Positions 25,998-35,836 of a stretch of DNA of 64,000 bases are shown here, one piece after another. How positions within the stretch are numbered: position 1 is the stretch's first letter; the number at the start of each line of letters is the position of its first letter. The stretch is from Bacteroidota bacterium (lineage in GTDB: Bacteria; Bacteroidota; Bacteroidia; Chitinophagales; Chitinophagaceae). Below the pieces are notes generated by a model, which saw nothing but the letters and a program-made list of their open reading frames with translations, searched no databases and was not told the DNA's origin. Position numbers and translations under genes: made by a program. The stretch lies in contig JABDCE010000004.1 of the NCBI GenBank assembly GCA_013288285.1, positions 1-64,000 on the forward strand. Direction: 5' to 3'.

Positions 25998-26432
25998 TTA
26001 CCACCTTGAATACCGGTAGTAGTGGTATTCGTAGTTATGGCCATCCCATCCGTGTTCGTGTTCGTATTCTTTCATGTCAGTTTTCCAGGCTTTCTTGTCC
26101 GCCTTGCGCAACTTCCTTTCTGCTGATTCAGGCCTGTCCTGGTACCAACGCTCCTGTGCTTTGAATTCTTTCTTCTCTCTCTTCAGGTCCTTCCTCCATG
26201 CTTCGTAGCACTTGATATCCTTATCTGTATTACCAGATTCTTTTTCCACAACGGCTACCTTTTTCTCTTCGCGTTTTTCATCGTCATAGCGATCATGATA
26301 GCGGTCGGAATAGTAATGATGGCGTGGGTAGTAATGATCATCATCATAATAGCGCCTGTCCTGTGCAGATACGCTTGCAGTACCAAGTACCATGGTAGAT
26401 AAAAATCCAATAAGGATGTATTGTTTCATCAT
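25998..26432 (-). CDS. Secreted His/Tyr- and charge-rich hypothetical protein
   Basis: The 144-residue product has a signal peptide (about 1-23, ending VSAQ), a stretch rich in Tyr, His, Asp and Arg (about 25-55: RRYYDDDHYYPRHHYY), a highly charged Lys/Glu middle, and a second His/Tyr patch at the C-terminus (GHNYEYHYYRYSRW). I do not recognise a family. The His/Asp clusters could bind metal ions, but that is a guess from composition. It ends at the shared terminator with ftcD. Confidence 0.7.
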   Translation of the reverse strand: MMKQYILIGFLSTMVLGTASVSAQDRRYYDDDHYYPRHHYYSDRYHDRYDDEKREEKKVAVVEKESGNTDKDIKCYEAWRKDLKREKKEFKAQERWYQDRPESAERKLRKADKKAWKTDMKEYEHEHGWDGHNYEYHYYRYSRW

Positions 26433-26618
26433 CGTTTTTTTTTCGAAAGTAGAAAGTAATTTTTAAATTTCATAACTATTTTCCCCAATTAAGTATATTT
26501 TTATTCGTAAGGGTCAAAAATGTATGTAACTGATGCGCTGATTATTTTTATTTTGTCATGCCTTTTTAATCTACTGGCATTATTTTTAGTCACATAATTC
26601 TACATAACTGTGCAAACC

Positions 26619-26969
26619 ATGATCAGCCAACACGAATTACCGGGATATATAGAAAAGAATCTGCCTGAATTATCAGTAGATAGTACCGGCAGGCAAAATG
26701 TCTACGACATTGTGAAGCAGATGGTGGCGTACACCACCAGCCAGATAGCCCGTCACAACCTCAATGCCGCAAAGCAATGTTTCGCGCTGGCAGGCAAATT
26801 GCATAAGCAGGGAAACTCCTTAATAAAGAACGCTATTGAGAATGTGTATGTGTTCTCTTTTTCTCATGCTTTTTTGTATGATGATGCACTGCGCAGCGAA
26901 ATAACAGAGATACTTCCTCTTTCTTTGTATGAGTTATATAGGAAGCAGGTGATCAATAGCCATTTGTAA
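26619..26969 (+). CDS. Small hypothetical protein
   Basis: A helical soluble protein of about 116 residues with no signal peptide or membrane segment. The centre, NLNAAKQCFALAGKLHKQGNSLIKNAIENVYVFSFS, resembles one TPR-like helical hairpin and a conserved small protein family of Bacteroidota, which I cannot name with certainty. A GTG three codons earlier (26610) is an alternative start; I chose the ATG (MISQHEL). It is flanked by a 177-base AT-rich upstream region and by a strong terminator downstream. Confidence 0.65.
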   Translation: MISQHELPGYIEKNLPELSVDSTGRQNVYDIVKQMVAYTTSQIARHNLNAAKQCFALAGKLHKQGNSLIKNAIENVYVFSFSHAFLYDDALRSEITEILPLSLYELYRKQVINSHL

Positions 26970-26986
26970 GCAAAGTCATATAATAC

Positions 26987-27021
26987 AAAACCGTCTGAGG
27001 CTTACGCCATCAGACGGTTTT
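26987..27021. terminator. Bidirectional intrinsic terminator
   Basis: Twelve-base arms (AAAACCGTCTGA at 26987-26998, TCAGACGGTTTT at 27010-27021) with an 11-base loop, followed by T-rich sequence on the + strand and T-rich on the minus strand. It serves the small gene and the convergent NHL gene. Confidence 0.88.
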
Positions 27022-27048
27022 ATTGTTTTAGTTGACTAATAGCAAATA

Positions 27049-29823
27049 CTATCGCTCCAGCGTGAACCTTACCACCTCGCTTGCATCATCATTGCGCACC
27101 TTCACAAGGTATATACCATTAGGTATAGCGCTGCCCAGCGTTATGGTTTTATCTATTGTTCCGTTTTGCAGCGTGGCTACATCTGTGTAGACTGTTTTGC
27201 CCAGCATATCCACTATTTCTATTTTCGCGCTTGTTGCAGTTCCGCCATATTGCAGTTCCCCGCTTATGGTCAGTGTGCCCTTGCTTGGATTGGGTATTAC
27301 TGTCAGCGTTGATTCACCGTTTACTGCCTGTACGCCCGCAGGGTTAGCCTGCCGGCCATGGTTCACATCATCACAGCAACTCGACGCCCAGGTGCAGCCC
27401 ATATAGCTCACTGTATTTACACAGACCTTACAGGTGCCTAGCGGGAAAGTGACCGGTGTGCCGGAGGCCGCTATCCGTGCGCCCACAGGTACCGATGTGG
27501 AGGAAATAACAACGCCAATACAGGTCTCAAACGATATGTTGGCTGTAGCACCCGGCGTACCGGTAATGGTAAATACATGGCAGCCGCATGTTGGGTCAAA
27601 GCCCTGCACTACGCAGGCCGTAGCCATTGGTACTACAGTTGCGGTAATGGTTGCTGCGCAGCCCGACCACGTATAGGTGAGCGTAGTAGTGCCGGCCGAT
27701 ACCCCGGTGATAATGCCGCTGCTACCTGAAGTGGAGATAGTAGCTATGCTGGTATTGGCGCTGCTCCAGGTACCGCCCGATGTGCTTGCAGATATAGTAA
27801 CACCACCTGACCCCATACACACCAAGGGGGTGCCCGTGATAGTAGGCGTAGCAGTTACGGACACTGTATATATATCTGCGCCGCAGGCATCGTTATAGCT
27901 GATTATAGCTGTGCCTACTGCAACGCCTGTTACTATACCTGTGGCTGGGTCTACTGTTGCAGCAGATGTATTGCTGCTGCTCCAGGTGCCGCCCGGGATG
28001 CCATCACTGAGCGCTATGGTAGCGCCGGTGCATACCGTTGATGGGCCACTAATAGTACCGGAAGTCATAATGGTAGCCGTGGTGGTGGCCATGCAACCAG
28101 CTATAGAGGTGTAGGTAATAATAGCCGTGCCAGCGCTTACGCCGGTTACATTGGCCGTAAACGCGGAGAGTGTAGATACCGTTGCAACTGCTGTATTGCT
28201 GCTGCTCCAGGTGCCACCGCCCGGCGAATTGCTGATGGTAGTGCTGCCGGTGGAGCATAAGTATACACTTCCGGTTATGGTAGCCATGGTATTAACGGTT
28301 ATAGGGTAGGTAGCTGTACCACATGCCGAAACAAAAGTGATAGTTGCTGCGCCTGCCGACACGCCCGTTACCGTGCCTATGCCATCAACTGTTGCTATAG
28401 CTGTGTTACTGCTGCTCCATGTACCGGACGATGGGACGCTAATGAGGCTAATCGTGCTTCCTCCACAAACTGCTGAAGGGCCGGAGACGCTTGCACTGTT
28501 GACAACCGTGATAGTATCCCACGCTGAAAAACAGGAAGTGGTATAGGTAATAACAGTAGTGCCGAGGGATACACCTGTAACAATACCAGACGATGATCCT
28601 ATTGTAGCTACAGACGTAGCGCCACTGCTCCATGTGCCTCCGGATATGGGGTCGCTCAGAGTTATTGTTGATGTAACGCAAACCGATGAAGGCCCAATGA
28701 TAGGAACTGCAAAAGCCACTTTTCGGATGATGTCATAACCAACATAATAACCTGCGATAAACAGGTCGCCACATGCACCAAAAGAAATTCCATAGGTTGC
28801 ATAAAGAAACGCGTCAGTTGCAGGAATGCCATCACTTACTGAACCGCCACCTCCTGCAATAGGTGTTATTATACCTGATCCATCTATTTTATATACTTCG
28901 CCAAGACCCAAGTCTGATGCATAAACATTTCCCGAACCATCAACCGCAACCCGCACAGGAGCATCAAATTCAGCGGCAGTGGCCGCCCCCCCGGTAATTG
29001 GGACGAGACTTTGTATGCCATTTCCGGCAATTGTGGTAATGGTTCCAGCCCCATCGACTTTACGTATGCAAAAATTTCCATAGTCGGCGATATAAATGTT
29101 GTTGGCTCCATCCACGGCCACACCATTTGGAAAATACAATTGTGCGGCAGTCGCGGGCCCGCCATCGCCCGAATACCCTGCGCCGAGGCTATAATTACCC
29201 GCGATCGTACTGATGATACCGGCAGTGTTTATTTTTCGGATTACATTATTAAATTGATCTGCGACATAAATATTTCCGGCGCCGTCGATGGCGATACCCC
29301 ATGCTATATTAAACGATGCATTAGTAGCGGGGCCATTATCTCCACCATAACCCCAAGAACCACCAGCATAAGTGGTAATAATGCCTGTCGTTCCGTCAAC
29401 TCTTCTAACTTCAAGTCCGTCAGCAATATAGCAATTGCCTGCTGCATCCACGGTAACATCTGCGGGATAATATAATTGCGCAGCTGTTGCAGGTCCGTTA
29501 TTACCGCTGAGACCTGCACCTAAAGCATAATTTCCCGCTATTGTAGTAATTATTCCTGCCGCATCTACTTTACGAACTACATAATTACCTGGATCAGTAA
29601 AATAATAGTTACCGGAACTTGCACAATAAATACCCATAGGCTGGTATAATAGAGCATTGGTTGCCGGTCCGCCATCGCCACTATAACCCGCAGTACCATT
29701 ACCGGCTACAGTGTTAATTATATTTTGCGCCTTTGCCTGCATACAAGTAAACGCAATAAATAAAGCAGCAAAAAGCATCTTCATCTTCCCGCTATGCCGG
29801 AATTGTTGTGTGTTTGTTTTCAT
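27049..29823 (-). CDS. Secreted NHL beta-propeller protein with five Ig-like (Big_2) repeats and T9SS tail
   Basis: The 924-residue protein has a signal peptide (about 1-32, ending AKAQ), six NHL-type blades (about 33-365) of the form [45 protein letters not shown], then five bacterial Ig-like repeats (about 370-730), each with [26 protein letters not shown]. A Cys-rich linker (about 735-840) and a type IX sorting domain (about 845-924: [24 protein letters not shown]) end it. It should be exported through the outer membrane by T9SS and held on the surface. Ligand unknown. It is divergent from another NHL giant, 525 bases away. Confidence 0.88.
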   Translation of the reverse strand: [924 protein letters not shown]

Positions 29824-30348
29824 AAAATTTAGTTTTTTGAGATGATAAAAAAATGTTTCAAAAAATTGTAAATTGGGATGGGTAGAGAGTTACGTTAGCA
29901 TGGGCAAGAAGTGATCATGTTTGTTTTCATAGGCGTTAATTTTAGAAATGGTGAGTAAAAGAAGGGTGGGTTAAGATACTTTATCAAAAAAAGTATGCTT
30001 ATAGGTAAGACCAATTTACGAATATTATTGAATTGATTGTTGTAGAAATAATTTATTTTTTTAAAATAAAGATGCGTGATACTAATTGGAGAAACTGAAA
30101 TTGTGCGATCCAGCATTATAAAAAGGTTGAGTAAACTTTATTTTTAAATAAATGTATCCCTCCTCCTAACGTTCCTTTTTATAATACCGTCTTATTACAT
30201 AAGAGAAGTGTGTCTTGTAGAAAATGTCTGTTTATTGTGCTGTGTGTATAACTATGTGCAAATAAAATTTTGGTATTGAGAAATTATAATTAAATTCGTT
30301 CTTTATTTTCGGCTTACATTACGTATATTTTAACTGCAAATTAATATT
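29824..30348. other. AT-rich divergent intergenic region
   Basis: Sits between two divergent NHL giants. I see no gene, no tRNA and no clear TAnnTTTG element at good distance. The + side near 30334 has TATATTTT, a weak match. It presumably holds both promoters. Confidence 0.5.
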
Positions 30349-33300
30349 ATGAAAAGCAATTTCTACAAACTCCTGGTTGCGACGTGCATACTGCTTAGTC
30401 CGCGCGGCGCCGATGCACAGCTGATCACCACTGTTGCGGGCAATGGTATTGCAGGCAACTCATCGTGGGGCAGCATGGCCACCCTGCAGCAACTGAGCCA
30501 GCCTACCGGTATCTCGTACGACTTCTCTACAGGTACTGCAGGTGTTGTGTATATAGCAGACTCTACCAACAATGTGGTGCGCTATGTGGACGTGGCTACC
30601 GGCATTATATATACCTATGCAGGTGGCAGCACTACCGGCATAGGCGATGGCAAACCGGCCTCTGTGTGCGGCTTTACCAACCCGGTAGGTGTAGCGGCAG
30701 ATGGCTATGGCAACCTGTATATAGCTGACGATAACGCTGATAACCGTGTGCGTATAGTAAATACCAGCGGCATCATTAATACTTTTGTGAATCCTTCGCC
30801 TGCTGCTCCGGGTAATACAGACAATGTGTACAGGCTTACCAATGCCACCCTGAACCAGCCTTACGGCTTAAAGGCCTTTGGCCTGGGCGGGCTGTACATA
30901 GCAGACCGTGCAAATAGCCTGGTACGCAAGGTAGACCCAACAACAGGGTATATCAATACCATTGCCGGCCATTTTGTAGGCTATACACAGGATGGCGGCC
31001 CAGCAACAGTAGCTGAGCTTCATAACCCGGCGGGCATGACTATCAGCTCGGCCGGCGACCTGTATATAGCTGACCAGGCCAATAATGTGGTGCGCCGCAT
31101 CAACCACACGGGTACTCATGTGATATCTACCGTTGCCGGAAATGGCTTTGCGGGTAATGTCGACGGTATTGCAACTTCGGCTATGCTCTACAGGCCTTCA
31201 GGAGTTGCTTTCGACAACCTGGGCAACATGTACATTGCTGATGCAGGGAACAATTCGATACGTAAGGTGACTGCAGCAGGCGCTATAACTACAACTGTCC
31301 TCGGGTTGAATAACCCCACAGGCATATGCTTTGGGGGAATAGCCGGAACTACTGCCTATAACTTGTATGTAGCAGACAAAGGAGATAATGTAATATACAA
31401 GATCTTACCGTCTGGTGTTACATCAATTATAGCTGGCATAGTGGGATCTACCACTACTCCAGGTGATAATAACCTTGCAACGCTAGCTAATTTCAATGCA
31501 CCATCTGGCTTGGTTTGTGATGCCGCTGGTGAAAATATATTTATCGTTGACTCCGGCGCCAGTGTGGTGCGTAAGATATCTTATAATTCCGGGCCGATTG
31601 CTTCGTTAACTATTCTTGGAGGTGGTAGTGGGTACACCCCCGGAGGCGAACCGTGTACCATAACCGGGCCATTAGGTACAGTAGCTGCGAGTGGAAACTT
31701 AACTGTTACTGCAGGTACAGTTACAGGTATAACTATATCTTCTATGCCTAATGCAGGTAACTGGTTCAATGCAACCATGACGGTAACTGTTACCGGTCTC
31801 ACTAGTGGTAGCAGCAACTGTACTGCCAATGTGACCGCCTTCACTCCCGGTTGTATAGGCACTATAGCAGGTAATGGTGTTTTAGGTGATGGCGGCGGCC
31901 TTGGAATTAGTACAGCTTCCAACCTCAGTCACCCTATGAACATAGGAATTGACAACGCGATTCCTCAAAATCTTTATATATCTAATACCGACTCGAATGA
32001 TGTGCGTGAACTGGTAGGCGCTACTAATTTTACGCGCATGATCAAGTTTGCGGGCCTGGGCCATAACAGTCTTTACGGTGGTGAAGGTGTATATGATACG
32101 CTTGCAGGCTTAGGTGGGCCTAATGGTATCGTATTTGACGCTTCTTCCGGTAATTGTTTCATAGCTGCGGGTAAAGATAACCGTATCCGTAGGGCAGACC
32201 CTACATTGCTGAGGATGTATACTTATGCAGGTAATGGCTTTGGCCGCTATGGAGCCGCTGCCACGTATATTGATCTCAACAACCCTACTGCTGTGGCGCA
32301 AGACCCGTCGGGCAATATATATATAGCTGATCGTGAGAATAACGCGATCCGCCTGCTGGATACAAAGGGGGCTATGAGCACATTTGCAGGCACGGGGCTG
32401 GCAGCCGGCTATACCGGTGACGGCGGCCAGGCAAGCAATGCCACATTGAAATTGCCAACAGGCGTCTCTTATTATTCTGGCTCTGGCACAGACTACCTGT
32501 TCATAGCTGATGCCGGCAATAACGTGGTGCGCCAGGTAAATATGACTACCGGCGTTATCACCACAGCCGCAGGCAGCGCAGCAGGCACTCCCGGGTATGG
32601 TGGTGATGGCGCGCCTGCCAACAGTCCTACTGTGTTGTTAAACAGCCCTAATGCGGTGGAGGTTGATCCACTGCATGGCGACCTGTATATAGCAGACAAG
32701 GGCAACAACTGCGTGCGTAAAATTGCAGTTTCCTCTACAGGCTTAATAACCCTTGTAGCAGGCGTGCCGCCAACAGCAGGCGCTATTGGTGATGGTGGCC
32801 CGGCCATCACATCAGAGCTGAACCAGCCTTATTCTGTTTGCGCAGATACTTTCGGTAGTTTCTATGTTGCGGACCGTGCAAATGATATTATACGTAAGGT
32901 GGATAATGCAGGTATCATCAGCACGTATGCCGGCGCCTGGGCCAACTTCTTAGGCCCATCGAGCGTAACCATGGACGCTGCAGGCAATATGTATGTATGC
33001 GACCAGAGCAACAATGTGATCAAAAAAGTAGCTCCAACCGGGGTGATACTCACGGCTTCAGTGGCAACTGGTGGTACTAAATACCTGATCGGTGATCCAT
33101 TCACAATCAATACCGGGCTTCCGTTGGCTAGCTGCATAGTTACAGCTGTGGGCCCAGGTTCAATAAATACATCTTCGCTGGCTTTCGGTGGAACAGGTTA
33201 TGTAATCAATAATACTTTTAATATTAGTGGCGGCACTACAACGGCTACGGGCAAGGTGACATCTGTAGGGCCTGGTTCTATTGTGTCGGCTACGGTTGCA

Positions 33301-35232
33301 GTCGGCTTAGGAGGTACCGGTTGGAGTACCTCTAACACATTTACAGTTACTGGTGGGGGCGGGACAGGCTGCACTTGTCAAGTTACAGGCACTTTAGCCG
33401 GAGCTGTAACTAGTTTCATCATACTCACCGGCGGTTCGGGTTACATTGCCGGCGGTCCATATCTTACCACCGGTCCCGGTTCAGGCCTTTCGGTATCTGT
33501 ACCACTAACCGGAATAGCTGGCCCTATAACAGGCTACACCATACTTACTACAGGTGCTGGTTATACCGTAACTCCGGTTTCTGCTCCTGCTTCCACAACT
33601 GCTACCCTCGGCACAGGTTCCGGGGCTACAATTAATATCCTCAGTATCGCAGGGCCTGTCACTTCTTTTTCAATCACCAGCGGTGGCTCGGGCTATGGGT
33701 TGTCGGGTCTTAGTTATGGCACTACAGGTGGCAGTGGTACACTTCTTAAAGTTGATGTGACCAGGATACAGCGTACTGTGACGATCGTAGCTGGGTCTGG
33801 TGGTATAGGTTTTGCTCCAGGAACTCCGGCTACAAGTGGTACTTTTTATTATCCTATAGCAGTGGCAGTAGATCCCCTTGGCAATAATCTGTACGTTGCC
33901 GACCCTAACAATAACGCTATACGCAAGGTTACACTTACTGGTCCTGGTAGTCCAGCTATGACCACATTTGTAAATACATCAGGTGTAGGCGCATATACCG
34001 GCATCCCCGGAACAGCCTCTGTGGCGCAGATCAATAACCCAAGCGCGCTGGCAGTAGACGCTACAGGTACTAAGCTGTACATAGCTGATGAAACCAACAA
34101 TGCCGTGGAAATGGTAACGCCGCTTACAGGGACGCCTATGATCTCATTAATTGCCGGCTCGCCAACCCTGGGCGGTGGCTATTCAGGTGATGGCGGAGCC
34201 GCTACTGCTGCGAAGTTAAATACGCCAACCGGTATTGCCGTAGATAAGAGTGGTAATGTATACATCTCTGATTTCGGTAACGAGCGTATCCGTAAGGTAT
34301 CGCTCAGCGGAACGATCACTACCGTGGTAGATACCGGCCTTGGCTATGGTTACAGCGGCGATGGCGCCGACGGACGTGGTGCGCAGATCTTCAATCCGCA
34401 GCAGATGGGTGTGGATACATCCGGCAGCCTGTACTTTGCCGATGAAAATAACAGTGTGATCCGTAAAGTGACTACTGTGCTTCTTGCCAGTTTCACAGAT
34501 CCGGTTACGCTCACCTGCCAGGATAGCTGCGTACTCTTTAAGAATACCAGTATAGGCGTTACAGACAGTATCCGCTGGATGGTAAGCCCTGCAGGTCCGG
34601 TTATCTCCAATTCGGCTATAGATACACCAACAATATGCTTCCCTACAAACGGCGTGTTCACTGTTGCGTTACATATCTACTACAAGGGCAGAGACAGCTC
34701 TTTCCAGGTATCTGTTACCTCAAGCGCCACACCGGTGCCTTCGATTACACGTGTTACAGGCACAACTGCCGGCCATACTTTGTCTGTGACTCCTACAGGC
34801 TATAGTTCGTTCCAGTGGTATACAGGTACGGGCACGGGATCGCCAATACTGGGAGCTGTGGTCAACACTTATGTGTTCACCACACCGGGTACGTATACCC
34901 TGCAGGTCGATTCAAATGGTTGTCCGGGCACCAGCAGTATAACGGTGCAAGACCCTACTGATGTGAAGCCGGTGGTACATAACAATAACAAGTACTGGCT
35001 GTCGCAGCAGGGCGAGGACGTGAATACAGTTAATCTGTTCTCCCAGTATCCGGCTGATGACAACATAGCGGTAAATATGTTTGACGCAACAGGAAGAGAA
35101 GTACTGAGCAATAAATGGAATAAGGGCACAAGCACCATACAGATCAAGGCACCTTCACTGGCACCGGGTATGTATATGATCAGGCTCACCAACACCAATA
35201 CTTCTGAAGTACTGAAGTGGCTGAAGGACTGA
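30349..35232 (+). CDS. Giant secreted NHL-repeat protein with GSGY-type inserts, PKD-like domain and T9SS tail
   Basis: The 1627-residue protein has a signal peptide (1-24, ending ADAQ) and many NHL blades of the form YIADQANNVVRRI / [16 protein letters not shown]. Two inserts break the propeller series: residues about 418-500 and about 898-1138, made of Gly/Thr/Ser-rich repeats with GGSGYTPGG, GGTGYVIN, GGSGYIAGG, GAGYTVTP and GGSGYGLSG. These resemble strand repeats in some phage tail and adhesin proteins. A PKD/Ig-like segment (about 1385-1530) and a type IX sorting domain (about 1560-1627, ending EVLKWLKD) follow. It should be surface exposed. Strong terminator downstream. Confidence 0.86.
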   Translation: MKSNFYKLLVATCILLSPRGADAQLITTVAGNGIAGNSSWGSMATLQQLSQPTGISYDFSTGTAGVVYIADSTNNVVRYVDVATGIIYTYAGGSTTGIGDGKPASVCGFTNPVGVAADGYGNLYIADDNADNRVRIVNTSGIINTFVNPSPAAPGNTDNVYRLTNATLNQPYGLKAFGLGGLYIADRANSLVRKVDPTTGYINTIAGHFVGYTQDGGPATVAELHNPAGMTISSAGDLYIADQANNVVRRINHTGTHVISTVAGNGFAGNVDGIATSAMLYRPSGVAFDNLGNMYIADAGNNSIRKVTAAGAITTTVLGLNNPTGICFGGIAGTTAYNLYVADKGDNVIYKILPSGVTSIIAGIVGSTTTPGDNNLATLANFNAPSGLVCDAAGENIFIVDSGASVVRKISYNSGPIASLTILGGGSGYTPGGEPCTITGPLGTVAASGNLTVTAGTVTGITISSMPNAGNWFNATMTVTVTGLTSGSSNCTANVTAFTPGCIGTIAGNGVLGDGGGLGISTASNLSHPMNIGIDNAIPQNLYISNTDSNDVRELVGATNFTRMIKFAGLGHNSLYGGEGVYDTLAGLGGPNGIVFDASSGNCFIAAGKDNRIRRADPTLLRMYTYAGNGFGRYGAAATYIDLNNPTAVAQDPSGNIYIADRENNAIRLLDTKGAMSTFAGTGLAAGYTGDGGQASNATLKLPTGVSYYSGSGTDYLFIADAGNNVVRQVNMTTGVITTAAGSAAGTPGYGGDGAPANSPTVLLNSPNAVEVDPLHGDLYIADKGNNCVRKIAVSSTGLITLVAGVPPTAGAIGDGGPAITSELNQPYSVCADTFGSFYVADRANDIIRKVDNAGIISTYAGAWANFLGPSSVTMDAAGNMYVCDQSNNVIKKVAPTGVILTASVATGGTKYLIGDPFTINTGLPLASCIVTAVGPGSINTSSLAFGGTGYVINNTFNISGGTTTATGKVTSVGPGSIVSATVAVGLGGTGWSTSNTFTVTGGGGTGCTCQVTGTLAGAVTSFIILTGGSGYIAGGPYLTTGPGSGLSVSVPLTGIAGPITGYTILTTGAGYTVTPVSAPASTTATLGTGSGATINILSIAGPVTSFSITSGGSGYGLSGLSYGTTGGSGTLLKVDVTRIQRTVTIVAGSGGIGFAPGTPATSGTFYYPIAVAVDPLGNNLYVADPNNNAIRKVTLTGPGSPAMTTFVNTSGVGAYTGIPGTASVAQINNPSALAVDATGTKLYIADETNNAVEMVTPLTGTPMISLIAGSPTLGGGYSGDGGAATAAKLNTPTGIAVDKSGNVYISDFGNERIRKVSLSGTITTVVDTGLGYGYSGDGADGRGAQIFNPQQMGVDTSGSLYFADENNSVIRKVTTVLLASFTDPVTLTCQDSCVLFKNTSIGVTDSIRWMVSPAGPVISNSAIDTPTICFPTNGVFTVALHIYYKGRDSSFQVSVTSSATPVPSITRVTGTTAGHTLSVTPTGYSSFQWYTGTGTGSPILGAVVNTYVFTTPGTYTLQVDSNGCPGTSSITVQDPTDVKPVVHNNNKYWLSQQGEDVNTVNLFSQYPADDNIAVNMFDATGREVLSNKWNKGTSTIQIKAPSLAPGMYMIRLTNTNTSEVLKWLKD

Positions 35233-35253
35233 TAATGCCTTACTCATGATTTT

Positions 35254-35291
35254 ACCGCCGGACCGCCAAAAGCGCTCCGGCGGTTTTTTTT
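35254..35291 (+). terminator. Intrinsic terminator
   Basis: Nine-base arms ACCGCCGGA (35254-35262) and TCCGGCGGT (35276-35284), followed by a run of eight T. It ends the giant NHL gene, 22 bases after its stop codon. Confidence 0.92.
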
Positions 35292-35745
35292 GTGTGGGTC
35301 TGGCTGTTGATAATAATGCCCTGATGACGCGCTGAAACGGCAGGATAGATACACCTTCACCACAGTGTAAAAGGAGTGCAGGCCTGGTCTTCCTTCAGCC
35401 ACCGACGGCAATGAAACTGTGCAATTCAATTTCATCGTTGGCAATGAAGGCAGCCCAGGGACTCCAATAGAGTAAAGACCGGTGAAACCGGTGTGATAGG
35501 TTAGGTTATCACAGCACCTTATTGTAATGTTATTAAATTAAAGAACCCCGGTTGGGGATAGCTATGAGTAGCCCCGATGAAATAGGGGCAAAATGGTAGT
35601 AAGAAAGACAACCTTGCCATGGGTTGAAAGTAGTCGGATTGCTTAACAGAATGACATTGTCCTGGCTAAAGCTTGCAGCTTGTCATTTACAGATCAGGAA
35701 GCATGCCGTAGTTATGCGTTCCATTCGGGCAGCACTTATTTTGAG
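35292..35745. other. Intergenic region, no gene seen
   Basis: About 450 bases with scattered small GC-rich hairpins (for example ACCGGTGAAACCGGT near 35480 and CCCCGGTTGGGG near 35546) and no reading frame of merit. It may be a decayed gene or an untranslated RNA; nothing in it decides this. Confidence 0.5.
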
Positions 35746-35779
35746 AAAAACAAAAGTCCCGGGGTCAGGTCCGGGACTT
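35746..35779 (-). terminator. Intrinsic terminator
   Basis: Arms AAGTCCCGG (35754-35762) and CCGGGACTT (35771-35779), with a T-rich tail on the minus strand. It ends the sigma factor/membrane protein transcript 58 bases past the last stop codon. Confidence 0.88.
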
Positions 35780-35836
35780 CTGTTTTTCAAAGTTTGATAG
35801 CGTTTACGGAATTGTTTCTATGAATGCAATATGATT

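Noticed and set aside
27700-28700. DNA direct repeats suggestive of a mobile element
   Set aside because: They are coding repeats for the Big_2 domains inside one intact frame.
35292-35745. Possible tRNA or structured RNA
   Set aside because: Small hairpins exist but no cloverleaf, no conserved T-loop sequence and no other family hallmark.
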